Part shown: in pieces, positions 47,301 through 56,392 of the stretch
How the letters are laid out: every line of letters begins with the position of its first letter
How positions within the stretch are numbered: the first letter of the stretch is position 1
Assembly (NCBI GenBank): GCA_905250115.1
Contig: CAJNOI010000090.1
Coordinates: 62,001 to 126,000 of the forward strand
Source: Adineta steineri
Taxonomy: Eukaryota > Rotifera > Eurotatoria > Adinetida > Adinetidae
DNA length: 64,000 nucleotides
Reading direction: 5' to 3'
Notes under the pieces: generated by a model
What the model saw: only the letters and a program-made list of their open reading frames with translations
What the model was told of the DNA's origin: nothing
Databases searched by the model: none
Program-made: the position numbers and the translations under genes

Positions 47301-49686
47301 CGATTTCGTTTGAATCATATCAATAAAAATGACTTTCATTTAAAAACATTTTCCTAAATAAAACTTTTATTAAAATCAAATAAACAATTTTTAATTAAAA
47401 AATCTTAGCTGAATGAAGAAATTATTTGAAATTAATTTTGTTCGATTAAAAATTAAATTTAACAAAATGAAAATTTTATTTTATTAAAACAGATTCAAAT
47501 ACAAGTTTTTTTTCTTACCTTCATCCTTTTTGTGTACTCAAAAAGTGAGTACACTTCTAGAATCGGTCAGTGTGTCCGTCCGGCCGTCCGTATACACGAT
47601 AACGTTTGAAAAAATAGTCCGATTGAGCTGAAATTTTGTACATAATTCAGTCTCATATAGATCTCGGTCGAGTTCGAAGATGAGCCTAGTTGGTCGGGCC
47701 CTTCCCGAGTTATTGAAAAAATACTGATATTTTCCTATGATTTTTCTATATTTTTTTGGAGAGAAAAATAATATAATGCCATTCTCGAAAGCAATTTTTC
47801 TACCAGAGTCAAATAAAATTTCACTTATTATAAAGCATTGAATAGAGAATTTCACAAGCGAAAAGATGGTACTAAATTATAGGGATAAACGGGTTGCACA
47901 CAAGATTGTCTCTGTATAACAGGATCGGTAAACTATAGAAAACTCATATATGTTGACAATGTGTCAGTGCGATATTTGCTTGTTTTCATATTATCAGTAA
48001 CACTTTTTTTAGAGTAGATAGAACTCGTCAAGAGCTATAAAATGATGTAAAGTAATAGGGGGTAGATATGCGCCTTCGATATGTCTTTAGTATCACACTT
48101 GTGAAAAATCATGAAAAAGCCATATACCTTAAGTGTGTCTGTGTGATATTCGTTTGTTCTCCGTAGTGTCAACGTTTTTTTTATGTACTGGAAAAGTGAA
48201 GTTCACGATAGATTGATTTTGATCAATCTGTCTAGAAAAATTCATCGTTGAGCGCACTAAGGAACTGCCCTTTAGTCACTGCGGGTGCTCTCTTTTTAGT
48301 GTACTCAAAAAGTGAGTATATTACTAGAATTGATCAGTGTGGTCGGCCAGCCGTTTACACGATACCTTGCGAAAGGAGAGTCAGATATTGATAAAATTTT
48401 CTACACAGTTTAGACCAGCGGTGCAGAATCTTCCTCATGCGCCCCCGCGCGGGGGGGGGAAATTTTTTAAAAACTGCATTTTTTGGGGAAATTTTTGAAA
48501 ATTCTGGGGAATTTTTGAAGATTTACCTTGGGGGAAATTTTTTTTTTTTGGGAAGATTCTGCACCTCTGGTTTAGACTCATACAGATCTCGATCGAGTTC
48601 GAAGTTGAGCCTGATTGGACGAGCCATTCCCGAGTTATTACAAAAATACTGATATTTTCTTATGATTTCCATATACACTTTTTGCAGTACACATAACTCT
48701 CGGATACAATCCGAAGTTTCCACATTTATTTATCTAAAAATAATGACAAAGATTTGAATAAAAAAAAATGTTTTATTTTAGAACAAATTCAAACAAAGAA
48801 GAATACATTTCAACAATTTCCAATTACTGTTGCTGCAGGAAATGGACATGGACAGGGATTAAGTCAACTCTATTGTCCTCAAGGGATCTTTATTGATCAT
48901 GATAAATCAATTTATATTGCTGATTCTTGGAATAATCGTATTGTTAAATGGAAACTGAATTCAAATACTGGTCAAATCATTGCAGGTGGAAATGAACAAG
49001 AATATCAAAATAATGCATTGAATGATCCAAGAGATATAATTTTTGATAAAGAAAATAATTCTTTTATTATTTGTGATTATGGAAGCAAACGAGTAATTCG
49101 ATGTTTTGATCAAAATCAAACAGATCAACAAATTCTTATTCCATATATTGATTGCTATGGTCTGGCAATCGATAAAAATGGATTTATTTATGTTTCTGAT
49201 TATGAGAATCATGAAGTACGACGATGGAAACAAGGAGATAAAAAAGGTGAAGTAGTTGCAGGTGGAAATGGTCAAGGAAGTCATCTTAATCAACTCAATG
49301 GGCCCACTTTTATCTTTATTGATGAAGAATATTCTCTTTATATATCAGATCTTTCGAATCATCGTGCAATGAAATGGAAAAAAGATGCAAAAGAAGGAAT
49401 TGTTGTTGCTGGTGGACATGGTAAAGGAAATAGTCTCAAACAATTGTCTCAGCCTTATGGAGTGATTGTTGATCATTTGGGTCAAATATATGTGGCAGAT
49501 TTTGGGAATCATCGAGTAATGCGTTGGTGTGAAGGAGATAAAGAAGGTGAAATTGTTGTTGGTGGAAATGGTTATGGAAATCAATTGAATTGTCCCATGG
49601 GTTTATCATTTGATAATGAAGAAAATCTTTATGTTGTTGATTTTGGGAATCATCGAATCCAAAAATATGAAAAAATTTTAGATTGA
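44387..49686 (+). CDS. Mono-ADP-ribosyltransferase fused to NHL-repeat propeller
   Basis: Exons 44387-45113 and 48782-49686, with a probable linker exon 46528-46626, join in phase 1 to 576 aa. The ART domain (about residues 40-225) has R in VFRGIDQD (about 128), SSS in WWSISSCSTS and ExE in SYENEVILMPG (about 191), followed by an acidic Asp run. The linker is Thr/Asn/Gln-rich. The C-terminal 290 residues carry five to six NHL repeats (PQGIFIDHDKSIYIADSWNNRIVKW, in shortened form PxGxxxDxxxxIYVADFGNHRV). NHL propellers bind protein or RNA, which suggests target recognition for the ART. Without the linker exon the frame also holds. The 1.4-kb and 2.2-kb introns are unusually long for this genome and hold transposons. 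It could instead be two genes, an ART ending at 45121 and a separate NHL protein. Confidence 0.7.
45766..46135. repeat. C-rich degenerate minisatellite in an intron
   Basis: After a G-rich hairpin arm (GAATGTGGGTGTATG) come roughly 300 nt of CCACCCACTTCTACCC / TATTTCACCCA units, with a period near 36-38 nt. Strong strand asymmetry: nearly no G on the plus strand. Confidence 0.7.
47532..47758 (+). repeat. Dispersed transposon repeat, copy 1
   Basis: Starts with GTGTACTCAAAAAGTGAGTA and ends in ATACTGATATTTTCCTATG. It matches copy 2 at 48299-48682. It lacks the insertion present in copy 2 and so serves as an empty site. Confidence 0.78.
48299..48682 (+). repeat. Dispersed transposon repeat, copy 2
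   Basis: Same orientation and boundaries as copy 1, interrupted by a 154-nt element with an 8-nt duplication. Confidence 0.78.
48416..48569. mobile_element. 154-nt hAT-type MITE nested in repeat copy 2
   Basis: Ends CAGCGGTGCAGAATCTTCC and GGAAGATTCTGCACCTCTG are inverted repeats. Flanks GTTTAGAC at 48408-48415 and 48570-48577 are identical 8-nt duplications. Copy 1 at 47.6 kb carries the unoccupied site (ATTCAGTCTCATA). The interior has a G run and a poly-A/T core. Confidence 0.9.
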
Positions 49687-50758
49687 AAAAATTTTAGATT
49701 GAAAATATTTTTAATTTCATTTGATACAATTTCGATTTTTATTTTTGAAAATAAATAAGAAAACATTAATTTATGAAAAATTTTCTACGAAAATAAATTT
49801 ATTTTTCATTTTTAGAAATGAGAAGTAAATATATTTTGTTAATTTTAATTTTAAATTAAAAAACTAAAATGAATAAAATAATTCGGATAGAATTTTACTT
49901 GACTGGATCAAAGTAAAAGAATTTGGAAGAAAATTGAATTAGAAAAAAATTAATCCTTATAGAAAAATCAAATAAAATATTTTTCAAATTGAGAAAAATA
50001 TTTAAATTAATAAAAAAAGAAACTTCTAAATAGAAACAAGTTGTGTTTTTATTAGATTTATTTTTATGATTTTATCATTTATTGACAGAAAGGGAAGAGA
50101 GAAAAAAAGATAAATGAATAAGAATGAAATCTGTCCAGATTAAAAAATTAGATTAAGAAAATCTTTTTGCTTAAAAGCAAAAATAAATTTTACATTTAAA
50201 TATTAAAAATAAAATAAAAATAAACAAAAGATCAAATGTGTTTTATTTTATTAAAAAACGAGAATTGAAGAGAAAAAATAAATTTGAAATTTCAATTGCT
50301 TAATAAACAGTTCGTCCTTTCTTTAAAGCAATTTTTTTTTATCAAGAGGAAAAGTTAGAAATAATTACATAATAAAATAACAAATTCTTTTCGAGAGATT
50401 TTATTAAATGTTTTTTTGATTTTTCTCCTTGTAAAAGAAAAAGATTTTTAATTAAAGAAAATTATTTCTTAAATCTCAATAAAAAGAAAAAACAAATAAA
50501 GTATATTTTATAAAGTTTCATTAATTAACAAAATGATTCATCGATTTTAATTAAAATAATGAAATGGTGAAGAAAAATTGAATGGTCTTCTATTTTATTG
50601 ATAAATAAAAGAAAATAAAAACAATCTGTTAATTAAACGATTATTTAACAAATCATTAAATATTCTTCATTTAAAGAAAATAATCAAATTAAATGAATAA
50701 ATATTTAATTGAAATTTAATATTTATACTAAAAAATAATTCAAATGATTTTATAATAA

Positions 50759-50817
50759 GGTATTAGGATGTGGATGTGGATATCGGTTAGAGATTATACC
50801 CACATCCACCCGCACAG
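50759..50817. repeat. Telomere-like hairpin element
   Basis: ATTAGGATGTGGATGTGGAT on the left and TACCCACATCCACCCGCAC on the right. Confidence 0.65.
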
Positions 50818-50847
50818 CTTTATATGTAGTCAACATATTATGATAAT

Positions 50848-50922
50848 TAAGGGTGCAGGCGTGGGCGACGGATAATAAGAACAATACTCACACATACACA
50901 CCAACACCCACCCACCAACGTC
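50848..50922. repeat. Telomere-like hairpin element
   Basis: AAGGGTGCAGGCGTGGGCG on the left and CACCAACACCCACCCACC on the right. Confidence 0.6.
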
Positions 50923-50985
50923 CAGACTCGACGGATTGGTTCAATGCATTTTTGATCTTTCTTGATGCTTTTTGAACAAGCTAAA

Positions 50986-51050
50986 CACGGATGTGAGTGT
51001 GAGTGTGAGTGTTTCTTTATTCCCTTACATTCACACCCACACCCTCAAGG
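50986..51050. repeat. Telomere-like hairpin element
   Basis: GGATGTGAGTGTGAGTGTGAG on the left and ATTCACACCCACACCCTCAAG on the right. Nearest element to the end of the SecA-like gene. Confidence 0.7.
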
Positions 51051-51367
51051 TACACGAGTTCATTTTCTTGACATAGTTTTAAGTTTTATCAGGATTATAT
51101 TTGAATAAAAAAAATTCCTACATACGTATCAAGAGTACAAACAAATAAATAAAATCGGAAATAAGCCTTTTTCGGATACAATAAGTGATAAAATCTCATC
51201 ATAAAATCAACAAACCGAAAAATAGAAATGAATATAAATTAATATATAAAAAACGCACCCGTTAATATAAAGAATACAATCAAAACTAAGGAGATACGAA
51301 AAGATCAAATAGAACAACAAATGAACCTCGTATAAGATTAATTCAAATGTTTACAACGAATTATGAT

Positions 51368-54300
51368 TCAGTTATAAGATTTTCCAAATTTCTTTCTGTA
51401 TGCATCAACAAGAGTATTTCCTTTTGCTTCTCCGCCGACATTTTTGAGAATAACTTCTGTTACTAAATCTGTCAACATATTCGCTCCGGCCTGTGAATTG
51501 ATGTCTAACAGATGACATCTTCCACCTGTTTCCTTAGCAATCTTTTTAAAACTTGCTTCCGCTTGCTTGGCGACATAGAACGCATGTACTGGAATCTGTT
51601 TCGATATTAGCTTCTTTAACTCATCTTCATAATAAGTCGCTTCTGCAAACTTAGTGTTCTTCCAATATGCGTCTCCGTAATTATCTCTTTTCTGGTCTAC
51701 TTCGGTTTTGGTATTTGGCGGTGCATCACCAATTAAAATAACTTGTGTTATATTTTCTCTCTCATTCTCAGTATTAGCATGCCACAGACCGATTTCAACA
51801 GCCTCATTACCCCATCCTCCCTCTACATTGATGGCATTCATAAACGCTCGTAAATTATCCGGTTTCGTTTCCCAAGGAGAAGATTGAAGGATTTTATCTT
51901 TTTCACTATTGTAGTTTCTATAGACAACAAATTGAATTTGAAATGAATCTTCACTAATGTTGTTTTCTTTCAGAATCATAGTAATGCGATCGAACATCAT
52001 TCCTACTGTAGTTTTACACTTATGTAGAAGATGGGTCATTGAACCTGTTGCGTCCATTAAGCAAATTGTTCGCGACTGTTGAGCGATGATAAACGCTCCT
52101 TTATTTTCTTTAACTAAAAATGTTTTTGCAAAGTTTAAATCTCCATAATTTAGACTTAGTAAAAACTGACGAGTGACTTCATGCTTTTCTTTCGCTTGTT
52201 GAACAAAAGCCATATTAGCTTCGTACTGTGTTTTGAATAAAGCCGTACGTTTATCATCGAGAAGTTGATATAGTGTCTCATAGACTGTTGTTGAAACAGT
52301 TTTATCTGATTTAAGAACTGAAATTCCTTTACCTTGGACAACATCGTCAATATTCTCCCTTTGAATATGAAATTTTTCTAAGTCTCGATCAAATAGAATC
52401 ATACTATAAGACCCATTATCACCTTGTCTCGCGGTTCTGCCTTTAATTTGTTTTTCCTCTGAACACTCTTCGGAAAGAAATGTCTGGATAACATGTGCAC
52501 CACCATTTGCACTAACATTCTGATCATAACATATGAAATCTGTTCCTCTACCGAAAGTTCTCGTGAATAAAGTTACTTGTCCAGATCTAGTGGCACGTTT
52601 TATTTTTGTTTCCTTTTCTTCTGAAGAGGCTTCTTCTGTTAGAATTTGAAGGGATCCGTTCATTGTTTCTAATGCCCTTGAATTAAAAAATTTTTCCAAT
52701 TTCTGTTTTGATTCAAAAAACACTAAAATAGCACGTTTTTCTACTGATCTTCCTACTAATCGATCATCAATTTCCCGTTTGATTGCATTAAAATAATCAT
52801 CGTTGTTTTCAATCCTTATATCGTCTCTCATCCTGAATATAAGATTATTTGCACCGAACACTGACGGAGCAATTGTATTTTTTTCGATTTTATAGACATT
52901 TTTTATAATCCGTTTTTCAGGATCGCTAAGAGTTTCTAATGTTCCTGTAACACCCATTATGTATTTGAATTGAAGTGGAATCTCAGCATATGAAAAACTA
53001 CCACACTTTATTCTCATACTGATTCTTTCTTCCAAACTCTTTTGTGTTATCTGTTGTTTTACATGTTCACAATAATATGCAAATAAAGTTTTGTACCCGT
53101 AGGCAACATTGTAAACAATATTATCCTGTTCTTTATATCCAATCATATCATTGTTACAAATATAATCGTGGGATTCAAAACTGTTTACATCATATATGAG
53201 ATCTTTAACAGCTTCGAGAATCAGCGGTTCCCAGTCTGGAAATTTGTTACAGCAAGCTTTATATTCAGGTGTAGTTGTTACCTTACTGAGATTTAATTTC
53301 GATTCTCTTTGTGCCCAAATATAATTGATTAGAGATGTAATTGTAGGCTCCCTTAAACTAGCTGATGGTGTATAAAGATTTCCATAAAAATCTTGACTGA
53401 AGAAAACATCAACCTCGTCAATCAATAATATTTTAGCTCGCTCAGTACGATGAGTACTTTGCGCAGTATTAAAAGAATTTGTTGATATAACTTGTTCTAC
53501 TATTTGTCGGATATCCCCATTTTGATTAATCATATCTTCGCAAAGTTTATTAAATGTCCCATAACGAATATATTGAGTTACTCCTAATGCATCGAATACT
53601 GGTAGAAATCCATTGTAATCTCTTTGGCTTAAATATGGGCTATAACAAGCACAACGAACATCGAAGCCAAGTAAGGCGAGTACTGACGCTGTGACTCCTA
53701 ATGTTATAGATTTTCCTTCGCCAGTTCCTATTTGTACTAAATTATTTTTTAATTTTTCGTTTTCATCCCCTACTCCGAGCATTCGAAATATAGAAACTAC
53801 TTGCGCGGCGTGAGGTTGAAGAAGATAGTTTTTTCTATCTACAACATCCTCAACGTCAAAATAACTAGATGCATTCTGAAGAGTCCATAGGGCAAAAATA
53901 TGTGCTATAAGCTTTGGAATCCTATCTCTTACATATGCGTCCCACTGAATGTTTTCTGGTGTCTGTTTTATATCCCCAGCAATTAGTTTCGTCTCTGAAA
54001 TCAATTTTTGAAAATCGATATTGATTTTAAGATAATTTTCAATTAATTTTGTATAGATGCCATCGGATTCATCAGCATCAGGTTCAACATGAACAACGTT
54101 AGAACTATTGCCGGAATTGTTAGATTTTCTACGGGCACCAAAAAATTCTATACATCGTTTTTTAAGTTTATTAATAGCAATAAAATCTCCCTTCAAATTG
54201 CTTAATACATAATTAATATCGTGCCTTTGAGTTTTTTCATTGAATAAAGACAACGAGTAGCTTTCAAATGCTTTATGTTCTGCAATAATACTCGCTCCTA

Positions 54301-56392
54301 CACCGTCTGGATCTTTGTTTAATAAAATTCCTAACTTTGAAAAAGTAGTCGAAGATTTTGCTCGATTTTTATAATTATTTAATGTTTCATCTATTCTTTT
54401 ATTGATGTTAACTTTAAAGGCGTGAATATTAATTGAAGCATGCTTCATATTGATTAAACTCTTCGAAATATTCTCAGGTAATTTCTCTTTTTCAATAGTT
54501 TGTTCCCACAGGCGAACTTTAGTCAAAATTGCTTCTTTAATTTGGCTAATTTTTTCATTCACTTCAAAATCTATTCCTCTTACTGCTTGATGTAATGACA
54601 CTAAATTAGCATAACACAAATTGAACTCATCGTAATCTTCCCCTTTTAATCTCGATTCGCTGGCGAATTTTTTTAAAAAATTGTTAATTTTAGCAAAAAT
54701 GTCTGCTATTTTTCTCTTAATTGAATTTATACATTTCTCTTGTACTATTTTTACATCAAAACGTAGATCATGCCCACTAAGATCCTTCGCTTTATCTAGA
54801 ATAAGAAGTTTCTCATTGAACTTTTTATAAAACTGATCTCGCCCTACGTCAAATTGACTCGTTTCAGCATTAATAAGTTCTTGATTGATAAGTTCAACTT
54901 TTAATTCTTGAAGTTTTCGAGACACAGATTCCAACATACTAGAATAATGTGTTAGACTCTCAATAGCCTCCTTCATATTTTCCAATGAGTCATCCTTAAT
55001 GTCACACATTTGAATAGTCCGCATTATCTTCGTAATTAGTGACTCCCACTTAACCATAATATCTAAAGTATGCTTAAGAGACAGTATATCCATTTTTTCT
55101 AATTGGTCTTTATACCCGTTTTCTAGTTTTCTAAAATATTCCGAAGTTTTGTTATTCAATGCAATTACTTTCTCATTAAAATCTTCTGGAAGCATATTAT
55201 TTAGCATAGATGAATCTTGCGATTCATTTTTGAACTTGATAAAGTCGAATATACAACGAAAACTTTTCTCTATAGTACTAACGATCTCTATAGTAACGTC
55301 AGATGTGTTATTTTGTAAAAACTGCTTCAAAAAACAAAGATATACGGCCTCAAATTTATTTTTTGTTTGCGATCGTACGGTTAAATATGGTTGTCTAATA
55401 TCGGTGATAATAGATCCTAATTCGTTGTGATAATCAAATACAATTTTTACATAAGCTAACGCTTCATTCACATTATCTTGCTGGAAATATTGATCTATTT
55501 TATTGACTTTATCTTGTACCTGTTTCAGAATAAGTTCTCGACCTTCTTTACGTAGTGGGTCGATAGTTTGTGAATTTCTGTTTGGTTGAAGAACAACTTT
55601 GATAGCTTTTGGATCTTCGTTACTGATCACATTTCTCAAATTCTTAGCATTATCGTCGATCTTTAAATCGATATCAGCTTTACAATGCGTCAATGCCACT
55701 TCGAGATCATTCTTCATGGCTTCCGGTAAATACTTAACAGCGGATTCGAATCTTCTTATATGGCTACTGTTTGGATTCGGAGGTTCTTCATTCCTCGCTA
55801 AATCTAGTTCTTCTCTAAACTTGGTGAGAATAGTTTCTTTTATTTTTTCTAACGCCTGAGAATATACCGAGTTTGCATTCTTAGCTGCTCCGAACTTCTC
55901 AAAAATGTCTGTTGGCGGATTCAACATGTATCTACTGATATCCATTTTTTCATATTTCGGAACTATTTCGTTTAATACAACGCCCTTTTGACGCTCGCTT
56001 GCTTTTTCGAGCTCAGCGAACAGTGCTGGTGTACAATATTGATCCAATAAATCTCGTACGAAGAAAATTGATTCTATCTTTTGTTCGGCTTCATAGAAAC
56101 TGTTAACATTAATAAGTGTGTTGACTCCGTCCAAGACACGTTTTAATCTTGTTTCAAGGGTTGATTTAACGTCTTCTATACATTTTTCTAATTCATCAGG
56201 TTTGTCAAGATACTGTGATATAAATTGTTTCGCTTCTCTAATCCGCTTCAAATTAGTTACTATGGACTTTATTTTTTCTGGTTCTAGATTGTTTCCAATC
56301 ATTATTGCCTGAGTTTTGATTTCTCCTATAAAGTCGTCCAAACTTCGAGTAAGTGCTTGCTTAGCTTCTTCAAAAAAAATATTCTCCTCCAT
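51368..56392 (-). CDS. SecA-like DEAD motor with C-terminal VWA domain (3' part of a giant gene)
   Basis: ORF of 1,674 codons. Residues 1-860 are helical with no catalytic motif. The SecA-like motor follows: Walker A QIGTGEGKSITLG (about 888), Walker B LLIDEVDVFF (about 990), MGVTGTLETL (about 1146), LFTRTFGRGTDF and QIKGRTARQGDNGSYS (about 1315, motif VI as in SecA QxRGRxGRQG). The VWA domain begins at about 1443 with LMDATGSM, a MIDAS site in which the DxSxS motif reads D-x-T-x-S, and continues to IGDAPPN and the C-terminus. Bacterial SecA drives protein export; animals have no such pathway, so the role here is unknown. The SecA wing and C-terminal zinc motif are not seen. The start at 56392 overlaps the next ORF by 23 nt. 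Splicing a 70-nt intron (56326-56395) would instead fuse both ORFs in frame. Confidence 0.82.
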   Translation of the reverse strand: MEENIFFEEAKQALTRSLDDFIGEIKTQAIMIGNNLEPEKIKSIVTNLKRIREAKQFISQYLDKPDELEKCIEDVKSTLETRLKRVLDGVNTLINVNSFYEAEQKIESIFFVRDLLDQYCTPALFAELEKASERQKGVVLNEIVPKYEKMDISRYMLNPPTDIFEKFGAAKNANSVYSQALEKIKETILTKFREELDLARNEEPPNPNSSHIRRFESAVKYLPEAMKNDLEVALTHCKADIDLKIDDNAKNLRNVISNEDPKAIKVVLQPNRNSQTIDPLRKEGRELILKQVQDKVNKIDQYFQQDNVNEALAYVKIVFDYHNELGSIITDIRQPYLTVRSQTKNKFEAVYLCFLKQFLQNNTSDVTIEIVSTIEKSFRCIFDFIKFKNESQDSSMLNNMLPEDFNEKVIALNNKTSEYFRKLENGYKDQLEKMDILSLKHTLDIMVKWESLITKIMRTIQMCDIKDDSLENMKEAIESLTHYSSMLESVSRKLQELKVELINQELINAETSQFDVGRDQFYKKFNEKLLILDKAKDLSGHDLRFDVKIVQEKCINSIKRKIADIFAKINNFLKKFASESRLKGEDYDEFNLCYANLVSLHQAVRGIDFEVNEKISQIKEAILTKVRLWEQTIEKEKLPENISKSLINMKHASINIHAFKVNINKRIDETLNNYKNRAKSSTTFSKLGILLNKDPDGVGASIIAEHKAFESYSLSLFNEKTQRHDINYVLSNLKGDFIAINKLKKRCIEFFGARRKSNNSGNSSNVVHVEPDADESDGIYTKLIENYLKINIDFQKLISETKLIAGDIKQTPENIQWDAYVRDRIPKLIAHIFALWTLQNASSYFDVEDVVDRKNYLLQPHAAQVVSIFRMLGVGDENEKLKNNLVQIGTGEGKSITLGVTASVLALLGFDVRCACYSPYLSQRDYNGFLPVFDALGVTQYIRYGTFNKLCEDMINQNGDIRQIVEQVISTNSFNTAQSTHRTERAKILLIDEVDVFFSQDFYGNLYTPSASLREPTITSLINYIWAQRESKLNLSKVTTTPEYKACCNKFPDWEPLILEAVKDLIYDVNSFESHDYICNNDMIGYKEQDNIVYNVAYGYKTLFAYYCEHVKQQITQKSLEERISMRIKCGSFSYAEIPLQFKYIMGVTGTLETLSDPEKRIIKNVYKIEKNTIAPSVFGANNLIFRMRDDIRIENNDDYFNAIKREIDDRLVGRSVEKRAILVFFESKQKLEKFFNSRALETMNGSLQILTEEASSEEKETKIKRATRSGQVTLFTRTFGRGTDFICYDQNVSANGGAHVIQTFLSEECSEEKQIKGRTARQGDNGSYSMILFDRDLEKFHIQRENIDDVVQGKGISVLKSDKTVSTTVYETLYQLLDDKRTALFKTQYEANMAFVQQAKEKHEVTRQFLLSLNYGDLNFAKTFLVKENKGAFIIAQQSRTICLMDATGSMTHLLHKCKTTVGMMFDRITMILKENNISEDSFQIQFVVYRNYNSEKDKILQSSPWETKPDNLRAFMNAINVEGGWGNEAVEIGLWHANTENERENITQVILIGDAPPNTKTEVDQKRDNYGDAYWKNTKFAEATYYEDELKKLISKQIPVHAFYVAKQAEASFKKIAKETGGRCHLLDINSQAGANMLTDLVTEVILKNVGGEAKGNTLVDAYRKKFGKSYN

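Larger units (their letters stand above)
49687..51367. other. Very AT-rich intergenic region ending in three hairpins
   Basis: 49687-50757 is almost pure A/T with no ORF. Three telomere-like elements follow at 50759-50817, 50848-50922 and 50986-51050, just beyond the 3' end of the giant gene. Confidence 0.55.

Noticed and set aside
48961..49584. Two minus-strand ORFs of 110 and 79 codons
   Set aside because: Antisense shadows of the NHL repeats; the Ile/Asn/Thr-rich pattern repeats with the NHL period.
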